DNA of 64,000 nt from Vibrio celticus (GTDB lineage: Bacteria > Pseudomonadota > Gammaproteobacteria > Enterobacterales > Vibrionaceae): contig NZ_AP025463.1 of assembly GCF_024347335.1 (NCBI RefSeq), forward strand, positions 2,232,001 through 2,296,000. Direction: 5' to 3'. Positions 35,024 to 43,638 of this stretch are shown piece by piece. The first letter of the stretch is position 1. Every line of letters begins with the position of its first letter. A program made the position numbers and the translations under genes. The notes below the pieces were generated by a model that searched no databases, was not told the origin of the DNA, and saw nothing but the letters and a program-made list of their open reading frames with translations.

Positions 35024-35050
35024 GAAATACCTAATACAACGTGGTATTTC
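35024..35050 (-). repeat. Intercistronic hairpin between dctP and dctQ
   Basis: GAAATACC (35024-35031) pairs with GGTATTTC (35043-35050) around an 11-base loop. There is no T tract, so it probably protects or partially stops the upstream dctP mRNA, rather than ending transcription. Confidence 0.6.
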
Positions 35051-35111
35051 AGGAATAAAACGGCCTAAGAATATTTAAGCCGTAATCATTAACTAATTAA
35101 TTTATGCAGAA

Positions 35112-36125
35112 CTACTGTGCAGCTCGGAGCGTTTCTAGCTCTTTCATGATCGTCGCGTGTATGCCTTCGCTCCATGTTGGGAATTGGTTGTATACATCCG
35201 CAGTCAGTTGGTTGAATTCATCAGAATTCACTTCATTGAAGGTAACGCCTAGCTCTTCAAGTTTCTGAGTGTATTCAACATCCAGTTTAACTAGCTCAGC
35301 AGTGTTAGATTCAGCACCTGCCTCTAGCTCTTCGTTGATGATCTGTTGTTGCTCTGGCGTAAATTTGTCCCAAAGCGTTGGTGAAATGTAGATACCCACA
35401 GTACCAAGGAAGTGTTTAGTCAAAGACATGTTCTTTGCCACTTCGTAGATTTTGGTTGAGTACATCGTCAAGATAGAACCTTCAAGGCCATCAACAACAC
35501 CTTGTTGAACGCCTGCATAGGTTTCAGGGAATGGTAGAGAAGCTGGAGCTGCGCCCATTGCTGAAAGCGTGCTAATGAATAGCTGACTTTGTGGAACACG
35601 AATACGCATGCCTTTCATGCCTTCAGAGTTCACGATCTCTTTATTAGTGATCATGTGACGGAAGCCAAACATGTAGTCTGCATTCAGTACTTTGATGCCT
35701 TTCTCTTCGGCTTTAGCCTTTAGACCAGCGACAAATTCAGTGTCCATCATCGCTAAGTATTCATCGTAAGTGTTGTACAACATTGGGCCTGCAAGCGCTG
35801 CAAAATCAGGTACGTAATCACCTAGGTAAGTCAAATCCTCTACAGCGATCCAGTTTGCGCCGTTAACCACTTGTTCCAAGTTATCTTTATAAACAGGTAA
35901 CTGACCACCAGGGAAAACTTTAATGTTGACCGAGCCATCGGTTCTTTCTCTAATTTTGTCGGTCGCTTTAATAAGTTCTTGTGTTAACAATTCATTTTGA
36001 GTGAACACAAGGCTCATGTTGATATTAATCGGCTCATCTTTAGCTTCAGAACCAGCCTTGTCAGCTTCACCACAACCAACAAGCAGCGTTGCCGCCATAA
36101 TTACTGTACCTAATAGCTTTTTCAT
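35112..36125 (-). CDS. TRAP transporter substrate-binding protein (DctP-like)
   Basis: The 337-residue periplasmic protein starts MKKLLGTVIMAATLLVGCGE, with a lipobox, so it may be a lipoprotein. It has the DctP signature GVQQGVVDGLEGSI and the carboxylate-binding Arg in GMRIRVPQS. It binds an organic acid or similar solute and feeds the permeases. It is the first gene of the dctP-dctQ-dctM-HAD operon, divergent from a glycerophosphodiesterase gene. The substrate is unknown; neighbours suggest a phosphorylated or glycerol-containing product after uptake (inference). Confidence 0.9.
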   Translation of the reverse strand: MKKLLGTVIMAATLLVGCGEADKAGSEAKDEPININMSLVFTQNELLTQELIKATDKIRERTDGSVNIKVFPGGQLPVYKDNLEQVVNGANWIAVEDLTYLGDYVPDFAALAGPMLYNTYDEYLAMMDTEFVAGLKAKAEEKGIKVLNADYMFGFRHMITNKEIVNSEGMKGMRIRVPQSQLFISTLSAMGAAPASLPFPETYAGVQQGVVDGLEGSILTMYSTKIYEVAKNMSLTKHFLGTVGIYISPTLWDKFTPEQQQIINEELEAGAESNTAELVKLDVEYTQKLEELGVTFNEVNSDEFNQLTADVYNQFPTWSEGIHATIMKELETLRAAQ

Positions 36126-36263
36126 TTCTAATCACCTTTTCTTGGCTATCGTTTTCTAAATATAGAGGGTGTTATTAAGTTTTCGTAGAGTATGTAAGCG
36201 AATTATTACATTCATATGAACATTAATCTTAGCTATTTGAACATTGTGAGCATAAGGTCTCAC

Positions 36264-36286
36264 TATTGTACAAACTCTGTACAATA
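36264..36286. promoter_or_regulatory. Candidate operator: 9-base inverted repeat between the divergent TRAP and GDPD operons
   Basis: TATTGTACA (36264-36272) and TGTACAATA (36278-36286) are perfectly complementary with a 5-base spacer. A second, shorter repeat GTGAG-N8-CTCAC lies just before it (36246-36263). The site sits between the two start codons and would suit the DeoR-family regulator encoded next door. Not proven. Confidence 0.6.
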
Positions 36287-36398
36287 CCCTTAAGCTAGCT
36301 CTCATATAAAGTAAGCAGATATGGCGGATAGATAATAAATCTGTAATAAAGTAGAGATACTGTTTCCTGAATTTTCAAATGAACACCGAGATTGAATT

Positions 36399-37103
36399 AT
36401 GATCACAGGCCACCGCGGTGCCGCTTCTTTAGCACCAGAAAATACGTTAGTGAGTATTGAACAAGCCGCGAAAGCTGGTGCTAAATGGATTGAAATTGAT
36501 ACCCAGTTAAGCGCTGATGGCACCCCAATGGTTTTTCATGATAAGACGGTAAATCGTTGCACCAACGGAACGGGCAATATTGCAGACTTAGATTTAACCG
36601 CACTCAAGGCGCTAGATGCTGGCAGTTGGTTTGGTAGCGAGTTCGCGGGGACAACTATTCCTACGTTGAGTGAAGCGCTCGACAAGTGTCTAGAGCTCGA
36701 TGTGACTTTGAACCTTGAAATCAAAATTTACGACGATAAGGCTATCCAACCTTTAGTTGAGAAAGTCGCGGCACTGATTGAACAAAAGCAGTTCCCTACT
36801 GAAAAGCTACTCATCTCAAGCTTCAAAAAGGAGGCACTAAGCCTTTGCCAACAGATGATGCCAGAAGTTAAACGAGGCTTTATCTGCGAAGTGTGGAATG
36901 ATTTCAGCTTGGAATCACTCAAATCACTCGATCTGTACAGCATTCATATTGACCACCGAATTCTTGACGAGAAAACGGCCAAAGCAATCAAAGCTTCTGG
37001 CGCAGTTCTTAAAATATGGACACTGAACGATCCTCAATTGGCGGCTAAATATTTCAACCTTGGTGTCGATAACATCATCACCGACGTACCAAACCAATTT
37101 TAG
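36399..37103 (+). CDS. Glycerophosphodiester phosphodiesterase (cytosolic, UgpQ-like)
   Basis: The 234-residue TIM-barrel enzyme starts MITGHRGAASLAPENTLVSI with the His-Arg-Gly catalytic motif, followed by metal ligands in WIEIDTQLSADG and VFHDKTVNRCTNG. It hydrolyses glycerophosphodiesters to sn-glycerol 3-phosphate and an alcohol. There is no signal peptide, so it acts on imported substrate. It is 9 bases before the DeoR regulator gene and divergent from the TRAP operon. Confidence 0.92.
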   Translation: MITGHRGAASLAPENTLVSIEQAAKAGAKWIEIDTQLSADGTPMVFHDKTVNRCTNGTGNIADLDLTALKALDAGSWFGSEFAGTTIPTLSEALDKCLELDVTLNLEIKIYDDKAIQPLVEKVAALIEQKQFPTEKLLISSFKKEALSLCQQMMPEVKRGFICEVWNDFSLESLKSLDLYSIHIDHRILDEKTAKAIKASGAVLKIWTLNDPQLAAKYFNLGVDNIITDVPNQF

Positions 37104-37112
37104 TGAGCTTCT

Positions 37113-37865
37113 ATGGAACTGAACCATCGTCAGAAAGAAATACTCGCAACGCTTAAGGCTAATCAAGATATACAGATCGACCACTTAGCCGAGCTTTTTT
37201 CTGTTACCACTCAAACCATTCGTCGTGATGTAAACCACCTGTGTGAGCAAGGCCTAGCGCGAAGAGTGCATGGAGGCGTGAGCTTACCCACTACGCTCAC
37301 CAACACTAGCTATAGATTCCGTGCTGGTGTTGAGTCAGAGACAAAGGACAGTATTGCAATGGCGGTTGCCGACGCGATACCCGAAGGTTCAACGGTCATG
37401 ATGGGGATTGGTACCACCGTCACTCGCATCGCTCAATATTTGTTAGCAAAGCCAGCGTTACGAGTGATCACCAATAACCTTCAGGTGGCTCGCATCCTTG
37501 AAGCAAATGAACAAATCGAAGTGTATTTGGCCGGTGGTTTGTTCAGACGAGAACACCAAGACATGGTAGGCAGTAGCGTAGTTCACTTCTTTTCCGATTT
37601 TGAAGCTGACATTGGCATCTGTGGGTGTGGCTCAGTAACAGACAGTCATTTCGCCATGGAGCATGAGCAAGTTGAAGCAGACCTATCCAAGTCGATTATT
37701 AAGAACAGCCGCGAAAGCTGGCTCGTCGCGGATGCCAGTAAATGGGGACGCTTTGCTGCACTAAAGGTAGCGTCACTGAATGACTTTGACCGCATATACA
37801 CCAATAGCAGCCAATTACCTTCGGAGCTAAACATACACTTAGTAGAAGAGAATGCTCATACTTGA
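37113..37865 (+). CDS. DeoR/GlpR-family transcriptional regulator
   Basis: The 250-residue repressor has an N-terminal HTH (IDHLAELFSVTTQTIRRDVN, then HLCEQGLARRVHGG) and a DeoR sensor domain (GTTVTRIAQYLL, ADASKWGRFA). Members sense phosphorylated sugars or glycerol phosphate. It closely follows the phosphodiesterase gene and probably controls both divergent operons through the palindrome at 36264. The similarity to GlpR is general; the effector is inferred. Confidence 0.9.
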   Translation: MELNHRQKEILATLKANQDIQIDHLAELFSVTTQTIRRDVNHLCEQGLARRVHGGVSLPTTLTNTSYRFRAGVESETKDSIAMAVADAIPEGSTVMMGIGTTVTRIAQYLLAKPALRVITNNLQVARILEANEQIEVYLAGGLFRREHQDMVGSSVVHFFSDFEADIGICGCGSVTDSHFAMEHEQVEADLSKSIIKNSRESWLVADASKWGRFAALKVASLNDFDRIYTNSSQLPSELNIHLVEENAHT

Positions 37866-37871
37866 ATACAA

Positions 37872-37900
37872 CAAAGCCTAGCATCACCGCTAGGCTTTGA
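37872..37900. terminator. Intrinsic terminator between convergent DeoR and gltS genes
   Basis: CAAAGCCTAGC (37872-37882) pairs with GCTAGGCTTTG (37889-37899) around a 6-base loop. It is A-rich on the left and lies between convergent genes. Confidence 0.75.
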
Positions 37901-37929
37901 AATCTGCGTTTATGAACTAGCCGACAAAG

Positions 37930-39144
37930 TTACATACCAACAAAGAAACTGATCACTAGCGCGTTGATCAAATCAACAAAGAAACCACACACTAATGGCA
38001 CCACAATGAACGCTTGTGGGCTTGCGCCATAGCGGTGAGTTACTGCGGTCATGTTCACAATTGCTGTTGCTGTCGAGCCTAGAGTGATACCACCGAAGCC
38101 TGAACATATCACCACAGAATCGTAGTTTCTTCCCATCAAGTAATAAACGACAAACACAGTAAACAACAGCGAAAGCAAGATCTGAATACTCATGACCACA
38201 GAGATGTAGCCAAACAACCCATCAAGATCCCAGATGCGAAGTCCCATCAATGCCATGGTTAAGAACATGCCTAAGCAGATATCAGAGATCATCGCTAAGC
38301 CTTTTCGGCCTTGAGCGATTTTCTCTTGCGTGCGACGCTTCTTAAACAATGCGCGACCGACGTTTCCGATTAGGATACCTGCGATTAAACAGCTAACGAA
38401 TAACGGCAGTTTTAGGCCCATCGAGTCGATAACTTCACTCAAGCTGTAACCCAGCATTAGTGTTAAGTTAAGAATCAACCACGCCCACAGAACGCCGTAG
38501 TGGCTAAGCTCTGTTTTTGTTTCACTCTCTTGGAATGCACCAACCGTAACCTCTTCTTCATTAGAAGGGCTTACTTTGTGTTTATTGAGCAGGTAGTTGG
38601 CAATCGGGCCACCAATCACACACGCTGCAATTAAACCAACCGTGTTTGAAGCGACACCAAGTTCGAGGGCGTTAGCAATACCAAACTCTTCCACAAACAT
38701 TGGCGCCCACGCTAACGTTGTGCCTACGCCGCCTATTAAGCTAACAGAGCCGGACAGCAAGCCAGCTTTCGCATCCATTCCAAAGCCAGAAGCGACTGCC
38801 ATTCCGACTACGTTTTGCAACACGATAAAAATGGCAGCAAGACACAGTAGGATGAACAACGGTCGCCCGCCTTTAATCAGTGTTTTAATATCCGCTTGGA
38901 GCCCGATGCCAGCAAAAAAGTAGAGAAGCAAAAAGTCTCTGACATCTAGGCTAAAAGTGATTTGGATTTCAAAAATATAGTAAAGCGCCGCTACGGTCGC
39001 CGCGCAGACAAAGCCACCAATCACAGGCTCTGGCAGTGAGTACTTTCTTAATACTTCAGATCGCTCAATCAAACCTTTACCGATAAACAGTAACGAAATC
39101 GCGATCGTAAAAGAGAGCATTGGAGAAACGAGGGTTTCTGTCAT
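37930..39144 (-). CDS. gltS: Sodium/glutamate symporter GltS
   Basis: The 404-residue polytopic protein has GltS family features: SGSVSLIGGVGTTLAWAPMF (re-entrant loop 1) and ICSGFGGITLGSTATAIVNM (re-entrant loop 2), two inverted repeats. It imports glutamate with Na+ at the inner membrane. It is a single gene between a terminator and a tRNA locus. It differs from the window's first symporter in family (ESS, not DAACS). Confidence 0.92.
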   Translation of the reverse strand: MTETLVSPMLSFTIAISLLFIGKGLIERSEVLRKYSLPEPVIGGFVCAATVAALYYIFEIQITFSLDVRDFLLLYFFAGIGLQADIKTLIKGGRPLFILLCLAAIFIVLQNVVGMAVASGFGMDAKAGLLSGSVSLIGGVGTTLAWAPMFVEEFGIANALELGVASNTVGLIAACVIGGPIANYLLNKHKVSPSNEEEVTVGAFQESETKTELSHYGVLWAWLILNLTLMLGYSLSEVIDSMGLKLPLFVSCLIAGILIGNVGRALFKKRRTQEKIAQGRKGLAMISDICLGMFLTMALMGLRIWDLDGLFGYISVVMSIQILLSLLFTVFVVYYLMGRNYDSVVICSGFGGITLGSTATAIVNMTAVTHRYGASPQAFIVVPLVCGFFVDLINALVISFFVGM

Positions 39145-39364
39145 GAGGTTATGGATTCCTAATAGTTAGATTATTCATAATATTGCGTACTATTAATAAT
39201 CTAGGTTCATGCCAAAAAATCAAGCGATTATCGATGATAAAAACACCTAATATGGTTAATTCTGCGACGGTATTAATAGAGGTAATAACTATAAAGAAAT
39301 GATTAAAGGAACGGATACTAGGGAGATATACAGATGAGGTGGAATATAGGGGCTCTAAAACGAG

Positions 39365-39392
39365 AAAACCCCAGCATTTCTGCTAGGGTTTT
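39365..39392 (-). terminator. Intrinsic terminator after tRNA-Ser
   Basis: AAAACCC (39365-39371) and AGGGTTTT (39385-39392) form the outer stem around a CAGCA/TGCT inner stem. Read leftward this ends in TTTT, seven bases after the tRNA 3' end. Confidence 0.8.
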
Positions 39393-39398
39393 GAATAG

Positions 39399-39489
39399 TG
39401 GTGGAAGGATGGGGATTTGAACCCCAGATACGCTATAAACGTATACTCGCTTTCCAGGCGAGCGCCTTAAGCCACTCAGCCATCCTTCC
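39399..39489 (-). tRNA. tRNA-Ser (anticodon GGA)
   Basis: The acceptor stem GGAAGGA/TCCTTCC is perfect, the anticodon stem CTCGC/GCGAG closes the loop CTGGAAA (anticodon GGA, codon UCC), the long variable arm is of class II type, the T arm is TGGGG-TTCAAAT-CCCCA, and CCA is encoded. Position 73, between acceptor stem and CCA, reads as A; most serine tRNAs have G there. The gene stands alone. Confidence 0.92.
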
Positions 39490-39669
39490 ACAAATTGTGT
39501 GTTGAACATGTCACTCAACGAGGCGCTACTTTATTGATTCTGCTTGCTTTGGTCAAGGGGCATTCTCAAAAAAAGTGGCTTTTTCGGTTTGTTCGATTAC
39601 AAATTAACTCATTAGATCAAAAACAAACCAAATTTCATTCTTTCGCTGCACTTACGCTTGTTGCTTTTC

Positions 39670-40119
39670 TTAAGCTTGTTGATAGTAGCCTGGAACTCGA
39701 AACCATTTACGACACATATCGAGGAAGTAGCCGTAAAGTACGCCCATACCGCACGAAATAACGGCATTACTGGTGACAGCCGTAACGATCTGGTCGCCTG
39801 AAGCACCCACTGCCAACAAAATACCCGCATACACAGGAGACTGGAATAAAACGTATGCCATCAAGTCAGACAAGTTTTTCATCAATGAGCTTTCTGAAAG
39901 TTTTGCACCATTGCGCAAGAACCAATCACGAAAAACGCCATAAGGCCAAGCGATAGCAATGTTTACAGGAATAGATAACGTTCGAGAAGCAAGAGATTGC
40001 TCAAACGTCATACCAGAAATAAACACTTCTACGATCATGCCAGAAATAAAACAGAAAACGACCATAGCAAATGTATCCGCAGCTGCGTTTCGAATACAAA
40101 ATGGACCACGAGACTTCAT
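39670..40119 (-). CDS. alaE: L-alanine exporter AlaE
   Basis: The 149-residue inner-membrane protein has four helices and AlaE signatures: ADTFAMVVFCFISGM, FEQSLASRTLSIPVNIAIAW followed by PYGVFRDWF, FQSPVYAGILL and YGYFLDMCRKWF. The ATG at 40119 gives exactly the E. coli AlaE length (149); an in-frame TTG at 40128 is less likely. It exports L-alanine when the dipeptide or amino acid pool is high. About 180 bases to the tRNA on the left contain no gene. Confidence 0.92.
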   Translation of the reverse strand: MKSRGPFCIRNAAADTFAMVVFCFISGMIVEVFISGMTFEQSLASRTLSIPVNIAIAWPYGVFRDWFLRNGAKLSESSLMKNLSDLMAYVLFQSPVYAGILLAVGASGDQIVTAVTSNAVISCGMGVLYGYFLDMCRKWFRVPGYYQQA

Positions 40120-40367
40120 TGACGACAAACCTAAAATATATCACTGCTTAATTAGTGATTTAGTAACATATAAACAAGGCACATTTGCACCTCACCAGAT
40201 AATGTCGCTATTAAATCACAAGATTAGTAGTCATACATTCCAAATTAAAAATCAAGTTGTAAATTAACAACCAAAAACCACTTTAAAAGCAGTCACTTTC
40301 ACCAAAAAATCCAACCAAGGTCAAATATTGGACAATTCGTCATTTACTTACCGTAATTAAACAACAT

Positions 40368-42854
40368 TTAAGCCATCGGTAGATTTACAGTAATGATATT
40401 AATGACATCTTGTGTAGGTGGTGATCCTAAAGCAACCTGCTCTAACGCTTTATCGACTTGTTCAGTAAGTTCCGCGTTGTTCATAGGTTCAACGTGGACA
40501 CGTAGGCTCTGTAGTGCAAATTGAATCAGTTCTAGGTTGTTGTCTTCTAGCGCCACATACAGCGTCACTAACAGCTCTTCAGTGTTATCTTTGTTTCGAA
40601 GATCAGGTTTAGGCAGTGACTCGCTTTTACTTTTCGAATCGTGTGGTTTTACGTCTTGGCTATCGAGCTCATCCGCTTTTACTTCATGGTATTGATAAAG
40701 CTTATTTGAATAGCGGAACAAGGCATCATCCAGTTCACGCTCATCAATCGGCTTCGAGATAATATAATCCACACCCGCCCCCAGCATACGCTCGCGAGTC
40801 TCTTTAAAGACATCAGCCGTACAACCAAACACCAATACCGATGACACATCGCCTATCAAAGCACGAATCGCAGTGGTTGATTCAACGCCGTCCATCACAG
40901 GCATATGGTTATCCATGAGTACCAAATCAAAGCGCTCAGCAACCACGGCTTGTATTGCAAGTTCACCGTTTTCGACGCTCTTACAGGTAAAGCCTTTACT
41001 GCTCATGAAGGTTTCAATGATCACCGTATTGGTTCGGTTGTCCTCGACGATCAGTACCTTTAAGCCTGAATAGTCCAACTTCTTATGTGGCAAGCTCTCG
41101 ATTTCACCTGGCTGGCATGGCTGAATCTTCAAGCGAACATCAAAGCTCGTGCCTATCCCTTCTTCACTGGTGACGGTAATACTGCCATCCATCAACTGGG
41201 CAATTTTCTTCACAATCGCGAGACCAAGGCCAGTACCGCCAAAACGCCTTGTGGTCGAAGACTCCGCTTGTTCAAACGGTTTGAAAATACGCTTTTGAGC
41301 TTCTTTAGAGATACCAATTCCGGTATCACGAACTCGAATGCTTAGATAGGTGTCACTCCCCTCAACCACTTCTTTCAGGTACACCTCAACAAAGCCTCTG
41401 GAGGTGAACTTCACCGCGTTGTTCAATAGATTAAACAAGATTTGGCGAAGGCGAGCTTTATCTGAGAAGTACCAACGACCCGAAGGTACCTCAGAGTATA
41501 CTTTGAATTGAAGCCCTTTCTCGGAAGACAATGTGTAGTAAACACTGTTAATACTGCCGATGATCGAATCAAGCGGGAAACGCGTTTCATCAAGATCCAA
41601 CCTGCCCTGCTCGATCTTCGAGAAGTCTAAGATCTCGTTGAGTAGAGTCATCATATGATCGCCGGACTCATACAAGCTCTTAAGATGCTTCTCTTGTTCA
41701 GAATTTAGAGGCGTTTTTAATAGGATTTGAGCGGTACCCAATACCCCATTCATAGGAGTGCGAATTTCATGCGAAAGGGTCGCAAGGAAAGCAGTTTTTG
41801 CATTGGTGGATGCCTGAGCTTTTACCTTTTCAGCTTCGAGATAAATGGTCTTTTCGTTGAAGGTTTTAATCAAATGGCCGATTTCGTCATCACTCGAGTA
41901 ATCCACATCAATGATTTCGCCCGCTTTCGAGCTATCAACCTGTGCTGCAATCCTTGTGATTGGACTAATCAAATAACGGTTCAATAAGTAATACCCCGCC
42001 ATGACACAAAGTAGTAGCAGCGGAACAATACCGCCTTCGATGCTCATCACCTGACGAAACACTTCGTCTGCTACCCGTGATTTGGAGTTCACCACATCCA
42101 CTTGCCAGCCAAAATCACCAAATTGATTGCTACTGATGTAAATGCCTTCAACGAGATTAAAGTTATGCGAAACCAACACTTGGTTAAGCTTATCTCTGAG
42201 CGTAATGCCAAGGTTGTATTCTTCGGCGTGGTTCTTGATAAAACCAAGCAGCTCTTCGAGCGAGAGATCCACCGTGGCAACACCGGCAAAAGTACCGTCG
42301 TAATAATAAGGGGAAGACGCCGTAATCATTCGAACGTGTGTGTATGGATCGATATAGACATCGCTCCAAGAGATCGTGCCTTGTTTTTGGTTGACGACAG
42401 AGGTGTACCAATACTCTTCTTGATAAGGGGCATTTTTGGGGTTGTTGTAAGAATATATCTGGTCGATTATTCCATCGTCGGCTTTATTAAAAAAGTAACT
42501 GTTGAGAAGCTTTTTAGAATCAAGCGCATAAGGTTCGGGCCAAATACCGGCACTGACAATCGTATCGTCGCTCGCCGCCAACATGGACTTAAAGAGCGGA
42601 ATAACATCATCACCGTTACGATGCGCTTGAGCAAACCCAACGAGACTGTCTACGAAGCCTCGAGAACTACTGAGTGGCTCTGTAATCAATGCGGATAACA
42701 GTTGCGTACGCAAGTCGAGGTTTTGTTGTAATTTGGCGCGCACAGGGGATTCTACGACGTAATACGTCACACTACCGACAATGGCAATAAACATCGCAAG
42801 GTATAATCCAAGCGCTACCATGCTTTTTTTCTTTAAAGACGACCGTATCTGCAT
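40368..42854 (-). CDS. Hybrid sensor histidine kinase with dCache-like sensor and receiver
   Basis: The product is of about 828 residues. After a membrane helix (MVALGLYLAMFIAIVGSVTY) comes a large periplasmic dCache-like sensor (IWPEPYALDS, EEYWYTSVVNQK, YYYDGTFAGVATVDLSL). A second helix and HAMP follow, then HisKA with phospho-His in FLATLSHEIRTPMNGVLGTA, HATPase (GTGLGLAIVKKI), and a receiver with Asp in LVLMDNHMPVMDG. The C-terminal ~100 residues are acidic and helical but show no clear Hpt histidine. The frame stays open to 42911 with ATGs at 42908 and 42899; the start is uncertain. No response-regulator gene is next to it. Ligand unknown. Confidence 0.88.
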   Translation of the reverse strand: MQIRSSLKKKSMVALGLYLAMFIAIVGSVTYYVVESPVRAKLQQNLDLRTQLLSALITEPLSSSRGFVDSLVGFAQAHRNGDDVIPLFKSMLAASDDTIVSAGIWPEPYALDSKKLLNSYFFNKADDGIIDQIYSYNNPKNAPYQEEYWYTSVVNQKQGTISWSDVYIDPYTHVRMITASSPYYYDGTFAGVATVDLSLEELLGFIKNHAEEYNLGITLRDKLNQVLVSHNFNLVEGIYISSNQFGDFGWQVDVVNSKSRVADEVFRQVMSIEGGIVPLLLLCVMAGYYLLNRYLISPITRIAAQVDSSKAGEIIDVDYSSDDEIGHLIKTFNEKTIYLEAEKVKAQASTNAKTAFLATLSHEIRTPMNGVLGTAQILLKTPLNSEQEKHLKSLYESGDHMMTLLNEILDFSKIEQGRLDLDETRFPLDSIIGSINSVYYTLSSEKGLQFKVYSEVPSGRWYFSDKARLRQILFNLLNNAVKFTSRGFVEVYLKEVVEGSDTYLSIRVRDTGIGISKEAQKRIFKPFEQAESSTTRRFGGTGLGLAIVKKIAQLMDGSITVTSEEGIGTSFDVRLKIQPCQPGEIESLPHKKLDYSGLKVLIVEDNRTNTVIIETFMSSKGFTCKSVENGELAIQAVVAERFDLVLMDNHMPVMDGVESTTAIRALIGDVSSVLVFGCTADVFKETRERMLGAGVDYIISKPIDERELDDALFRYSNKLYQYHEVKADELDSQDVKPHDSKSKSESLPKPDLRNKDNTEELLVTLYVALEDNNLELIQFALQSLRVHVEPMNNAELTEQVDKALEQVALGSPPTQDVINIITVNLPMA

Positions 42855-42992
42855 AATTCTTTTATTGTTTTCTTTTCTGTTAAACCTAGTGTTTATCATC
42901 CATGACATCAAGCCTTTTTAGATTGAAGCTTGATTGGCACAAGTTCATTGGTACTATAAGCGCAAATTTGTTCCCTTTTACGGTACCTCACT

Positions 42993-43562
42993 TTGACTTT
43001 ACAAGATATTCTTGCGCTTCCAGAGTTGGAAGGAAAGCTAATCACAGAACACAAAACAACGGGCTTTGTCACTGCAATGGCAGCGGCACCGAATGTGTTA
43101 ACCCCGCATGAGTGGCTACCGTTCTTATGGGGTGGCGAAGAAGTCGCACCTTTTACGGATGGTGAACAGCTAGAAAGCTACATTGAAGTTATCATCGAGC
43201 TTTGGAATAAAACCCGCCCAGAACTGATCGAAGGGACTTGGGTTTGGCCTGAAGCTTGTCAATTAGACGACGAAGAAGTGGTGAACACCGCCGCTCGTGA
43301 TTTTTGTGAAGGCTTGCTTCAAGGCTGGCAGATTGCTCGCGACGATTGGGAAACACTAATGCCTGAAGAGAGCGAAGATAACGCACTCGTTGGCGGTGTC
43401 CTGCTGTCACTGAGCATGCTTTACGATCCAGAAACGTCAATTGCTACGCTTGCAGAACAAGGCATCGAAGGCCTAGAGCAGTTCGAAGAGATCTTTAACG
43501 CGGTTCCTGTAATGCTTTGCGGTCTAACTCAGCGCGGAATTGCACTGGCTGAAGCTCAATAA
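42993..43562 (+). CDS. UPF0149 (YecA/YgfB-like) family protein
   Basis: The 189-residue protein is acidic and begins at TTG, the only reasonable start: MTLQDILALPELEGKLITEH, then GFVTAMAAAPNVLTPHEWLP. The family has the pattern of an N-terminal helix bundle with E-rich loops and an ARDFCEGLLQGWQIAR helix. It lacks the C-terminal SEC-C metal motif of full-length YecA. The function is not established. It is divergent from the hybrid kinase and followed by a terminator. Confidence 0.83.
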   Translation: MTLQDILALPELEGKLITEHKTTGFVTAMAAAPNVLTPHEWLPFLWGGEEVAPFTDGEQLESYIEVIIELWNKTRPELIEGTWVWPEACQLDDEEVVNTAARDFCEGLLQGWQIARDDWETLMPEESEDNALVGGVLLSLSMLYDPETSIATLAEQGIEGLEQFEEIFNAVPVMLCGLTQRGIALAEAQ

Positions 43563-43582
43563 AAGTTAGCTTTATACATGCC

Positions 43583-43610
43583 AAAAGGCCTCATTATGAG
43601 GCCCTTTTTA
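43583..43610 (+). terminator. Intrinsic terminator after the UPF0149 gene
   Basis: AAAAGGCCTCA pairs with TGAGGCCCTTTT (one bulged C) around a 4-base loop, followed by T5. Convergent with the K+ channel gene. Confidence 0.8.
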
Positions 43611-43638
43611 GTTTCTAGACGAGATGAAAATAGTCGCT

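Noticed and set aside
39495..39761. Plus ORF overlapping the alaE 3' end and tRNA flank
   Set aside because: Antisense to alaE, no ribosome site and no recognisable domain.
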